12,813 nt of DNA, from contig JAYOIK010000106.1 in NCBI GenBank assembly GCA_038118725.1, positions 1 to 12,813 on the forward strand, written 5' to 3'. The notes below the pieces were generated by a model. The model was not told where the DNA came from. It searched no databases and saw only the letters and a program-made list of their open reading frames with translations. Made by a program: the position numbers and the translations under genes. The DNA comes from JADHLJ01 sp038118725. GTDB taxonomy: Bacteria > Pseudomonadota > Alphaproteobacteria > Thalassobaculales > Thalassobaculaceae. Position 1 is the first letter of the stretch, and the number at the start of each line of letters is the position of its first letter. This document shows positions 7,115 through 12,813 of the stretch, one piece after another.

Positions 7115-7192
7115 CCAAAAGCTCCAAAAGCCCAAAAGCCCTTAATCTTTTGAAAACATTGAAGTACTTTTGGCAAGCTCTTTGGCCAAAAG
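7115..7192. repeat. Cluster of CCAAAAG motifs (iteron-like)
   Basis: CCAAAAG occurs at 7115, 7124, 7132 and 7186, and inverted as CTTTTGG at 7167-7173. The first three copies extend to CCAAAAGC and are spaced 9 and 8 nt. The copy at 7186 lies within the perfect palindrome TTTGGCCAAA (7181-7190). Five copies in 78 bp is far more than expected for a 7-mer. No function is known. Confidence 0.45.
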
Positions 7193-7501
7193 GGTATGGT
7201 TTGCGCCAAATGCTCCCCCTTTTAGGGCTGACAATACCAGGCACGACGCACTCAACCCCCGCAAAAATCTTGAACTTTTCGCCGATATCGACCGATTTGC
7301 GACTCACCCATCTCAAAAATCCATGCCCCTGGAAGTTGCTATTTCCGCTATTCGTCTGAATTTCCCAATGAAATCAATTCTCCCTCAATAGCAGTCCGTT
7401 GCTAGCCGTTGCTATTCCTGAGCTTGGCTATCTTTCTAGAGGACGCGCCGAAATTGCCATAATGCCAAAACTAAACCTATCGACGGAGGAGCCGCGCGAA
7501 A

Positions 7502-7523
7502 GCAACCGGCGTGCAACCGGCGT
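7502..7523. repeat. Tandem duplication of an 11-bp unit
   Basis: The unit GCAACCGGCGT occurs twice head to tail with no mismatch. It lies in the gene-poor stretch and probably reflects replication slippage. Confidence 0.6.
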
Positions 7524-7616
7524 TGGCCAACATGTACATCATGGATATCATGCCCATACCCTAGACAATTCACAGGGTTTCAATCCGCCGCCGTAACCAA
7601 CCTCATGTTTAACCTG

Positions 7617-7641
7617 AGGGTACGGATACTGTCCGTACCCT
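7617..7641. repeat. Perfect 10-bp inverted repeat / hairpin
   Basis: AGGGTACGGA (7617-7626) and TCCGTACCCT (7632-7641) pair perfectly around a 5-nt loop TACTG. Only TTTGG follows on the plus strand and no T-run follows on the minus strand, so it is not a textbook intrinsic terminator. It lies 74 nt beyond the stop of the minus-strand membrane-protein gene and might stop that transcript or serve as a protein-binding site. Confidence 0.55.
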
Positions 7642-7714
7642 TTGGTATCAGCGCACCATGGACAACGGTCGCGGGCTCGTTCGCATGGGCCAATTCGACG
7701 AAGATAGGCTCTGC

Positions 7715-8062
7715 TCAGAAACCGGACGCGAGGATTAAGCCCAGGACGATCATGGACGAGACCACCCACACAGGACCGCGTTTCAAGCCACCGCACGGTT
7801 GATTGGCGGCAACCAACACTAGAATCCGTATGAAACCCCAACCAGCGGCCCAGGCGATCAACCAACCCAGAAAAGGACCCGCTGGCAAGCCATGAGGATG
7901 ACCGCGAAAACTCACGAAGTCGTTCAATCCAGTCTCATAAAACAGAAACGTAGCGGCAATGCAGAGCGCCAAAACGCTCAGCCCCCTGAATACGGCTTCG
8001 GAGCGTTGGGGTTTGGCCTCTCCGGTATCCGTTTTCGTTCCATTTGAATCGGGCTCATTCAT
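7715..8062 (-). CDS. Hypothetical membrane protein, three predicted transmembrane segments
   Basis: This is a 115-residue protein of no family I recognise. After a polar N-terminus (residues 1-25, with Asn/Thr/Glu/Lys) there are three hydrophobic stretches: about 26-43 (LSVLALCIAATFLF), 62-86 (PFLGWLIAWAAGWGFIRILV) and 97-114 (GPVWVVSSMIVLGLILASGF at the very C-terminus). The loop 44-61 contains HPHGLP. The even spread of these segments and the polar head argue for a real gene rather than a shadow. The Shine-Dalgarno before the ATG is weak. It points the same way as the exported-protein gene 188 nt upstream but is probably transcribed separately. Composition is a little lower in GC than the catabolic genes. 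Confidence 0.65.
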   Translation of the reverse strand: MNEPDSNGTKTDTGEAKPQRSEAVFRGLSVLALCIAATFLFYETGLNDFVSFRGHPHGLPAGPFLGWLIAWAAGWGFIRILVLVAANQPCGGLKRGPVWVVSSMIVLGLILASGF

Positions 8063-8250
8063 ATCAATACCCGTTCAAGAGAATGGAAAATCGCCATGTT
8101 GGGGTCTAGAAACGTGAGCAAATGGTTTTCATCACCGAACCGCACTCCAGCCAGCGTTGGCGGCTGCTGTATCACGACAATCCAATGGTCTTGCCTATAG
8201 CGCAATGCTCGTGGCCCGGTCCTCGCGCCATGCCCCGGAGCACGTGCCGG

Positions 8251-8652
8251 TCAGCGCGGTGACCACGTTTCCGCACCAATCAACTGGGATTCGCCGTAAT
8301 TCCAGATGCCCTTCCATTGGCCGTTCTCCTGTTTGATGAACAGCGCAACGCCTATCTTTTTCTCGGATACGAATGAGATGGAGATGGCAGTGTCATTGCT
8401 CGTGGCGGAGCTGAACATCATCTCCCCGTTGACTGTTGCCGCGCCGATCCCCGTTCCCCTGAACTCTTCACCCCCAATGTTCCAGAAAACGTTATAGACT
8501 TGACCATAACGCTCGATCGAAACCGTACCGTCATATCTCGTGCTGTCTTCTGGGTTCTCTCCGGCCACGCTGTATGATCCAACTGGATTGGCCGCGACGA
8601 CGGCGGGCCAAGCAAACATGCATGCGGCGACTAGATATAGGATGCGAATCAC
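8251..8652 (-). CDS. Exported hypothetical protein (signal peptide plus beta-rich domain)
   Basis: This encodes 133 residues from a GTG start. Residues 1-21 form a signal peptide (IRILYLVAACMFAWPAVVAA) with a likely cleavage before NPVG. The mature part is rich in Gly, Ser, Thr and aromatics and reads as a small beta-sheet protein. It has the pattern GSYSVAGENPED, then YDGTVSIERYGQVYNVFWNIGG, then GTGIGAATVNGEMMF, then the ending WKGIWNYGESQLIGAETW. Many bacteria have uncharacterised periplasmic proteins with this GTW-like layout; no function is established that I can name. The frame stays open upstream to 8754, but an AGGGGGA Shine-Dalgarno directly before the GTG, together with the signal peptide, fixes the start. 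It follows the 49-residue membrane ORF by 19 nt, suggesting one transcript. Confidence 0.75.
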   Translation of the reverse strand: MIRILYLVAACMFAWPAVVAANPVGSYSVAGENPEDSTRYDGTVSIERYGQVYNVFWNIGGEEFRGTGIGAATVNGEMMFSSATSNDTAISISFVSEKKIGVALFIKQENGQWKGIWNYGESQLIGAETWSPR

Positions 8653-8656
8653 GGTG

Positions 8657-8663
8657 TCCCCCT
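8657..8663 (-). promoter_or_regulatory. Ribosome binding site deciding the GTG start of the exported protein
   Basis: AGGGGGA on the minus strand sits 4 nt before the GTG at 8652-8650. It picks the start that begins the signal peptide, over an upstream ATG at 8754 that would put 34 polar residues in front of it. Confidence 0.65.
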
Positions 8664-8671
8664 GTTTCAAA

Positions 8672-8821
8672 TCACCTGACTCGAACATTCTCGACCCGAG
8701 CGCGGATGGCGATCGAACAGACAATCGCGAAAACCAAAGCCGGCGCAAGCACAATCGGCCCCAATAGCAATTCCGTTTCCTCTAGGATCGCGCCCGCGAT
8801 GGCATGGAGCACTTTTTCCAC
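8672..8821 (-). CDS. Small single-pass membrane protein, 49 residues, GTG start
   Basis: This short ORF begins at GTG 8821-8819 and ends at TGA 8674-8672. An in-frame TGA lies just upstream of the GTG, so the start cannot be much earlier. It reads VEKVLHAIAGAILEETELLL, an amphipathic acidic helix. Next is a hydrophobic span (about residues 18-39, PIVLAPALVFAIVCSIAI), and then a basic tail (RARVENVRVR). Positive-inside topology would put the C-terminus in the cytoplasm. A purine-rich run (GGGGAAGGGG) lies about 9 nt before the GTG. It sits 40 nt after the SDR stop and 19 nt before the exported-protein start, all on one strand. I know no family for it. The layout supports a real gene, but length and the GTG start leave doubt. 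Confidence 0.5.
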   Translation of the reverse strand: MEKVLHAIAGAILEETELLLGPIVLAPALVFAIVCSIAIRARVENVRVR

Positions 8822-8861
8822 GGCAGGTCACCCCTTCCCCTCGGCCGGCCTCGCACCCCGC

Positions 8862-9629
8862 TCAAACCGCCAGGAAGCCCCCGTCGATATGCAGTTCGCT
8901 GCCCGTGACGAAGCTGCTCTCGTCGCTGGCGAGGTAGAGCACGCCGTTGGCGATGTCCTGAGGGTCACCGATCCGGCCGATGGGGGTGCGCTTCAGGGCC
9001 CAGTCGCGAAACTCGTTCCGCATCAGCCGATCCTCGGTCATGCCGGTGAGGATAAAGCCCGGATGGATCGTGTTGACGCGCACGCCGTTGCCGGCATTGC
9101 CGCATTCCAGCGCCGCGCCCTTGGACATCACGCAAACCGCGCCCTTGGCGGCGTTGTAGGGCACCGAGCCGATGGCCCCGACCTTGCCGTAAATCGAGGA
9201 GATATTGACGATCGAGCCGCCGTTTCCGGCCTCTTCCATCAGTTCGATCCCGTATTTCGTGCCGAGATAGACGCCCTCGACATTCGCGCCGTTCACAAAG
9301 CGCCAATGCTCCAGCGTGGTGTCCTTCAACAGCACGCCGCCATTGCTAACGCCGGCATTGTTGAGCACGATGTCAAGGCGTCCCTCGGTCTCTCGGATCG
9401 AGGCGATGACCGTCTTCCAGACCTCTTCATCGGTGGTGTCCTGCGCCATGGAGCGGGCCTTGCCGCCGGCCTCGACGATCAGCGCGGCGGTCTCGGCGGC
9501 GCTATCCGCGCTCAAGTCGGTGACGACAAGGCTCGCGCCCTCGCGCGCCAGGGTGAGAGAGGAGGCCCGTCCGATGCCCGAACCGCCGCCCGTCACCAGC
9601 GCGACCTTACCCGCGACTCTATCCGCCAT
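8862..9629 (-). CDS. SDR-family NAD-dependent dehydrogenase/reductase
   Basis: This is a 255-residue classical short-chain dehydrogenase/reductase with a Rossmann fold. The cofactor motif TGGGSGIG is at 13-20, Asp38 ends beta-2 (VVTDLS) and favours NAD over NADP, and NNAG is at 90-93. The catalytic set is Asn116 (NVEGVYLGTK), Ser145, and Tyr158 with Lys162 (YNAAK), with the usual 13-residue Ser-Tyr spacing. HPGFILTGM (189-197) and the ending GSELHIDGGFLAV are typical. The enzyme should oxidise or reduce a secondary alcohol or ketone; the substrate is not determined, and SDR names assigned by best match (3-oxoacyl-ACP reductase and others) would be unreliable. The start is fixed by a strong AGGAGGGGG. 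It is divergent from the flavoprotein gene, sharing about 160 bases of control region, which suggests a common pathway. Confidence 0.93.
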   Translation of the reverse strand: MADRVAGKVALVTGGGSGIGRASSLTLAREGASLVVTDLSADSAAETAALIVEAGGKARSMAQDTTDEEVWKTVIASIRETEGRLDIVLNNAGVSNGGVLLKDTTLEHWRFVNGANVEGVYLGTKYGIELMEEAGNGGSIVNISSIYGKVGAIGSVPYNAAKGAVCVMSKGAALECGNAGNGVRVNTIHPGFILTGMTEDRLMRNEFRDWALKRTPIGRIGDPQDIANGVLYLASDESSFVTGSELHIDGGFLAV

Positions 9630-9637
9630 AATTAAAT

Positions 9638-9646
9638 CCCCCTCCT
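9638..9646 (-). promoter_or_regulatory. Strong ribosome binding site of the SDR gene
   Basis: AGGAGGGGG on the minus strand is 8 nt from the ATG at 9629. It is among the strongest Shine-Dalgarno matches in the window. I see no convincing -35/-10 pair in the shared 9630-9791 region. Confidence 0.65.
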
Positions 9647-9779
9647 GAATGCTCCGGTGAAACGCCGCCCGTGGAACCGCGCGGCCAGCACTCAGTCTTG
9701 TGCGGGCCCGAGCGGATCGTCAAGCCGCGCCCTTGATCCCTCGATCCGCATATGCCATTCCGCATTGGGGCGAACGCGT

Positions 9780-9785
9780 GGGAGG
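9780..9785 (+). promoter_or_regulatory. Ribosome binding site deciding the flavoprotein start
   Basis: GGGAGG is 6 nt before the ATG at 9792. The frame is also open back to 9657, but that 45-residue extension is Arg/Ser-rich, unlike the family and without its own good site. Confidence 0.7.
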
Positions 9786-9791
9786 CGTTGC

Positions 9792-11750
9792 ATGACGATC
9801 GAGGTTGAATGGCGGGATTATGACGTGATCGTCGTCGGTTCCGGCGGCGCCGGCGGGATCGCGGCGCGCGCGGCGGCGGATGATGGCGGGCGGGTCCTGG
9901 TGGTCTCCAAGGACCCGGTCGGTTGCTCGGACACAAAGATTTCCGAGGGTAACGCCACGGTCCGCGCCGTCGCGACGGATGCCGACACCGAGGAAACCCT
10001 CTCCGAAAATCTCCGCATGGCCGGCGGCAACCTGCCGGTCCAATCGATCACCGACGCCTTCGCCAAGGACAGCCAATCGGCCTTTGATCTGTTTCGCGCC
10101 CAGGGCCTGCGCCCTGCCATCGATCACGAGCGCGATGGCCCGAAAGCCGCGCCGATGGCTTTTGGCGGCCACAACCAGCGACGTTCGGTCGGGCTGCCCA
10201 ACCACGGCATCGCCTTCGGCCACGCCAGCTGGAACGCGGTCGTGCAAGGCAACGGCGTCGACTATCTCGAGGATGCCTGGTTCCTGGATCTGGTGACGGC
10301 TCCCGACGATGGCGGAGGGACACGGATCGTCGGCGGCCTGATTTATCACGCCTCGGCGGGCAAGCTGATCGCGGTTCGGGCCTCGGCGGTGGTGATCGCG
10401 GCGGGCGGGCTCTCGACCCTGTTCTTTCCCAAGACCGACACCATGCGCGGCAATACCGGCGACAGCTATGCCATCGCGGCGCGCGCCGGCGCCGATCTCG
10501 TTGACATGGAGCAGTGTCAGTTCCTGCCCTTCTGCATCGCCTCGCCGCCGTCCTATGAAGGGCTGCTGGTGGGCGAGCCGGCGAGCGCCAGTTATCTCGG
10601 CGTGCTGAGGGACAGAAACGGTAAGGTCATTCTCGACAGCGTCTATCAGCGCACCCGCGCCGAATGTTCCGCCGCGATCATGCGGGCCGTGGCCGATGGC
10701 CGGGGAAGCCCCAATGGCGGGGCCTATCTCGACATGACCGGCAACAAGGTGCTGCCGCGCTCGGGCGCCTATTTCATGCGCTATCTGGAGACCTGCCTAC
10801 CCGGCGCCTATCGCAACGCGCGCCAGGCTTTCAGCAAGCCGGTCGCGAAATGCGAGGAGCCATGGGAGGTGCGGCCGAGCGCGCATTACCACATGGGCGG
10901 TCTGCGCGCCGATGCCGACGGCGCGGCGGTCAGGGGGCCGGGCGACGGCGAGCGTGGGTTGGGTATCAAGGGGCTGTTCGCGGCGGGCCAGGCCATGGGC
11001 GGGCTATTCGGCGCCAACCGTCTGGGTTCCACCTCGCTGACCGAGGTATCGGTATTCGGCGCCCGCGCCGGGCGGGCCGCGACGAGATTGGCGAAAACCG
11101 ACCGGACAGGGATTGAGGACACGGCTTTCGCGCCCCTCATTGAGGCGACCCAAGCGCGTTTCGGGCAGTCCGGCACGGTCGCGGCGGCCAGCCTCAAGCT
11201 GGAGCTGCAAAAACAGGCCTGGGACGCCATCGGCCCGGCGCGCACCGAGGCCGGGATCGTGGGGATCGCCGGCCTGCTCTCCAGCTTGACCGATCGTCTC
11301 GATGAGGTGGCGATCCCGGGATACGCGACGTGGAACCAATCCTTCATCGAGTTCGAGGAACTGCGCAATCTGCTGGAAGCCGCCAAGGCGGTGGCGGCGG
11401 CGGCGCGGGAACGCGACGGCAGTCTCGGTGGCCATGTTCGCCTTGATCGCGGCGAGATCTCGCTCTTCTCTACCCCCTACTCCACCGTGGTGCATCGCGG
11501 CGCGGACGGCGCCTACATCGCGCGCCGGGAGATGCGGGCGCGCACGCCCTTCAAGAAACTGATCGCCTACAAGGTCAAGGAGGATTGGCGGCGCCTTCAA
11601 TCGAAGTGGTTCCGCTATCTGCCCGCCTCGGTCAAGGACCGCAAGCTGGAGGCCCGGTACCGGGCGATCATGGGGGCACCGACAGGCGCGGCGCCGGAAG
11701 TGGAACCCGGCTCCGACGACGCCGCCATCGCCGAGAAGAAAGCCGTATGA
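9792..11750 (+). CDS. FAD-dependent oxidoreductase, succinate dehydrogenase/fumarate reductase flavoprotein-like
   Basis: This is a 652-residue FAD-binding subunit of the fumarate reductase/succinate dehydrogenase flavoprotein superfamily. The dinucleotide motif VVGSGGAGG is at 14-22, VVIAAGG at 200-206, NTGDSYAIAARAGA at 221-234, DMEQCQFLP at 238-246, AHYHMGG at 364-370 and FAAGQAMGG followed by NRLGSTSLTEVSVFG up to 423. An SdhA-type C-terminal domain follows. Differences from true SdhA/FrdA: the covalent-FAD His is absent (the region reads SDTKISEGN), so FAD is likely non-covalent; QFHP is QFLP, losing the active-site His (Leu245); and the SRD-type catalytic Arg segment reads ECSAAIMRA. 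The substrate is probably not succinate. No signal peptide, so cytoplasmic. The gene overlaps its iron-sulfur partner by 4 nt (ATGA). Adenylylsulfate-reductase-like or a dedicated catabolic oxidoreductase are alternatives. Confidence 0.9.
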   Translation: MTIEVEWRDYDVIVVGSGGAGGIAARAAADDGGRVLVVSKDPVGCSDTKISEGNATVRAVATDADTEETLSENLRMAGGNLPVQSITDAFAKDSQSAFDLFRAQGLRPAIDHERDGPKAAPMAFGGHNQRRSVGLPNHGIAFGHASWNAVVQGNGVDYLEDAWFLDLVTAPDDGGGTRIVGGLIYHASAGKLIAVRASAVVIAAGGLSTLFFPKTDTMRGNTGDSYAIAARAGADLVDMEQCQFLPFCIASPPSYEGLLVGEPASASYLGVLRDRNGKVILDSVYQRTRAECSAAIMRAVADGRGSPNGGAYLDMTGNKVLPRSGAYFMRYLETCLPGAYRNARQAFSKPVAKCEEPWEVRPSAHYHMGGLRADADGAAVRGPGDGERGLGIKGLFAAGQAMGGLFGANRLGSTSLTEVSVFGARAGRAATRLAKTDRTGIEDTAFAPLIEATQARFGQSGTVAAASLKLELQKQAWDAIGPARTEAGIVGIAGLLSSLTDRLDEVAIPGYATWNQSFIEFEELRNLLEAAKAVAAAARERDGSLGGHVRLDRGEISLFSTPYSTVVHRGADGAYIARREMRARTPFKKLIAYKVKEDWRRLQSKWFRYLPASVKDRKLEARYRAIMGAPTGAAPEVEPGSDDAAIAEKKAV

Positions 11751-12451
11751 AGGTAGAGATCGAGACCCACCGGGACGGCGAGAGCGCCATCGTCGAGTAC
11801 CGCTACGAGCGGCGGGAGCCGAACGAGAAGCCGATGATCCTGGACGTGCTGCTCCAGGCCCAGGCGACGACGATGCCGGACCTTGCGTTCCGCTATGGCT
11901 GCCGCGCGCGCAATTGCGGCGTCTGCACCGTGGATCTCAACGGCAAGCCCAGGGTCGCCTGCCGCGCCCGCATCCGCGAGGGCGACCGGATCAGCCCGGT
12001 CAACACCCTGCCCGTCCTCGCCGATCTGGTCGTCGGCCGCGACGGCGTCGCCCGGCAACTCCGCGGCCGCCTGACCGGAGCCGCTCCCGCCAACGATTTC
12101 AACCAGGACCCGCCCGAGGATTATCACGAGCTGACCGCCTGTATTGAGTGTTACGCCTGTCTCCAGGACTGCCCGATGCACGCGCGAAACCTGACCGCCG
12201 ACGCGGAGCCCGGCGCGCCGGACGGGGACACAAACGGTTACAGATACGGCAGCCCCTTCTCGCTTCTGAAACTCCAGCTCCAGAGACTGGACCCGCTGAA
12301 CACCGAGGCCGGCCGCGAGCAGGCCCTAGCGCATGCGAGGGACCTCGGCCTCGACACCTGCAAGGAATGCGCGGGGTGCAAATGCGGGGTTGGGATCGAT
12401 CTAATGGGAAAGGTCGTGCGACCGATGCTGAAGGTGGCGGATGGGGGGTGA
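11747..12451 (+). CDS. Iron-sulfur protein, succinate dehydrogenase/fumarate reductase B-like
   Basis: This is a 234-residue electron-transfer subunit paired with the flavoprotein. The N-terminal half is a plant-type ferredoxin domain: Cys52, 57, 60 and 72 with spacing C-x4-C-x2-C-x11-C, as in SdhB, should bind [2Fe-2S]. The C-terminal half has CIECYACLQDCP (Cys132, 135, 138 and 142, then Pro) for [4Fe-4S]. It also has a second cluster, Cys205, 208, 211 and 213 (TCKECAGCKCG), with spacing C-x2-C-x2-C-x-C and no CP. In SdhB the second group is spaced more widely and ends in CP, so the third cluster here may differ. The start at 11747 overlaps the flavoprotein stop by ATGA and follows a GAGAAGA run. 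No membrane-anchor or cytochrome gene follows; the next gene is a DNA methyltransferase. The electron acceptor is therefore unknown. Confidence 0.9.
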   Translation: MKVEIETHRDGESAIVEYRYERREPNEKPMILDVLLQAQATTMPDLAFRYGCRARNCGVCTVDLNGKPRVACRARIREGDRISPVNTLPVLADLVVGRDGVARQLRGRLTGAAPANDFNQDPPEDYHELTACIECYACLQDCPMHARNLTADAEPGAPDGDTNGYRYGSPFSLLKLQLQRLDPLNTEAGREQALAHARDLGLDTCKECAGCKCGVGIDLMGKVVRPMLKVADGG

Positions 12452-12598
12452 GGTGTTGGGACGAAAGCCCTCCTATTAGATTTGAGCCGACTTTTGACGA
12501 TTAATTCAACCACCGATTGTTTTTGTTCTTTATTTGTTCCGTTTCAATGTGTACGATGTATCCATCAAGGATAGGCCGAATCGATGTAGAGGAAAGAG

Positions 12599-12813
12599 AT
12601 GATGTTGCGGGTGATAGATCTTTTCAGCGGTGCCGGGGGAATGTCTCTTGGTTTTGAAGATCCACGTTTCTGTGGAGGTTTCGAAATCGTCCTTTCATTG
12701 GACAATGACGAAGCAGCGGTAAAAACCCACGCGGCGAATTTGAGAGGCAAGGCTGTTTGCGCCAACATCGAGGATTGGCTCAAGGATAACGTCGTTGGCC
12801 TGCCCCCACGCTT
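12599..12813 (+). CDS. C5-cytosine DNA methyltransferase, N-terminal part (cut by window end)
   Basis: Only the first 71 codons are present; the frame is open to the window edge. The start MMLRVIDLFSGAGGMSLGFE holds motif I of 5-methylcytosine methyltransferases (DLFSGAGG, residues 7-14), which binds S-adenosylmethionine. SLDNDEAAVKTH (residues 33-44) matches motif II, with the acidic residue that holds the SAM ribose. The enzyme would methylate cytosine in a specific DNA sequence; the PC, ENV and target-recognition motifs lie outside the window. GAGG at 12589-12592 is 6 nt before the first ATG; the ATG at 12602 is a possible alternative. It is separated by an AT-rich gap (12452-12598) from the FeS gene. 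Such genes are commonly part of a restriction-modification system or a phage, and this may be the left edge of one. Confidence 0.9.
   Translation, partial: MMLRVIDLFSGAGGMSLGFEDPRFCGGFEIVLSLDNDEAAVKTHAANLRGKAVCANIEDWLKDNVVGLPPR

Larger units (their letters stand above)
6876..7714. other. Gene-poor, AT-richer stretch downstream of tRNA-Ser; no convincing gene
   Basis: About 840 bases hold no ORF I can support. The base composition is visibly lower in GC than the metabolic genes on either side. The longest frames (6879-7316 minus; 7009-7359 plus) have odd composition and no recognisable motifs. What can be seen are short structures: an inverted repeat TGGTAC-8 nt-GTACCA (6929-6948), a cluster of CCAAAAG motifs (7115-7192), an 11-bp tandem duplication (7502-7523) and a 10-bp hairpin (7617-7641). 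Lying directly behind a tRNA 3' end, it looks like the scar of an integrated element or a degraded gene. That is an inference from position and composition only. Confidence 0.5.

Noticed and set aside
6879..7316. 145-codon minus-strand open frame just behind the tRNA, considered as an integrase remnant
   Set aside because: I could not see the R-H-R-Y tyrosine-recombinase residues or any other motif; kept only as part of the gene-poor stretch.
8574..9635. 353-codon plus-strand open frame opposite the SDR gene
   Set aside because: It lies antisense to a textbook SDR with intact catalytic residues; composition is that of a shadow frame.
9657..9791. 45-residue N-terminal extension of the flavoprotein
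   Set aside because: It is Arg/Ser-rich, unrelated to the FAD-domain start, and GGGAGG before 9792 supports the shorter form.
12459..12475. GGG-loop-CCC region after the FeS gene, considered as an intrinsic terminator
   Set aside because: The stem is only about 3 bp and no T-run follows.
12494..12562. Possible promoter for the methyltransferase (TTGACG at 12494, or TTGTTC with TGTATC)
   Set aside because: No pair has both boxes at acceptable match and spacing; the AT-rich stretch makes chance matches likely.
1..12813. CRISPR array, rRNA, riboswitch or intact insertion sequence
   Set aside because: I found no regularly spaced repeats with spacers, no rRNA-like sequence, no riboswitch core and no transposase frame.

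Overview
The window reads like the chromosome of a GC-rich proteobacterium, probably an alphaproteobacterium of the Rhodospirillales type. That placement is inferred from codon use, the metabolic gene families and the tRNA gene; nothing in the window proves it. Most of the sequence is metabolic DNA. An AT-richer, gene-poor patch lies just downstream of a tRNA-Ser gene (about 6876-7714), and a second AT-richer stretch begins after 12451.

Layout. Positions 2-349 hold the 3' end of a TauD/TfdA-type dioxygenase gene, and 488-907 a small lipoprotein gene. Next comes a tight minus-strand operon, transcribed from 6319 down to 950: a PEP-mutase/isocitrate-lyase family enzyme, hydantoinase/oxoprolinase subunits B and A, and an isochorismatase-fold hydrolase. 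The last two junctions are 4-nt ATGA overlaps. A small plus-strand ORF of unknown function (6437-6649) diverges from this operon. It is followed by tRNA-Ser(GCT) at 6784-6875, which has a well-matched promoter. From 6876 to 7714 I see no convincing gene, only short repeats and inverted repeats. Positions 7715-8821 carry three minus-strand genes for small membrane or exported proteins. One of them is a 49-residue GTG-start ORF (8672-8821) that is easy to miss. An SDR dehydrogenase gene (8862-9629, minus) diverges from a flavoprotein / iron-sulfur protein gene pair (9792-12451, plus). That pair resembles the soluble half of succinate dehydrogenase/fumarate reductase but lacks some catalytic residues and has no membrane anchor gene here. 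The window ends inside a C5-cytosine DNA methyltransferase gene starting at 12599.

How the genes may work together (inference). HyuA/HyuB would open a cyclic amide, hydantoin or lactone-like ring using ATP. The isochorismatase-fold protein would act on an amide or related product, and the lyase on a 2-oxo or hydroxy-dicarboxylate fragment. The SDR and flavoprotein/FeS pair could supply NAD- and FAD-linked oxidation steps. No transporter or regulator lies in the window to name the substrate.

Main points for a second look: the isochorismatase-fold protein has Gly where the nucleophilic Cys normally sits; the flavoprotein has QFLP in place of QFHP; its iron-sulfur partner has an unusual C-terminal cysteine cluster; and the patch downstream of the tRNA has features of an old integration site.
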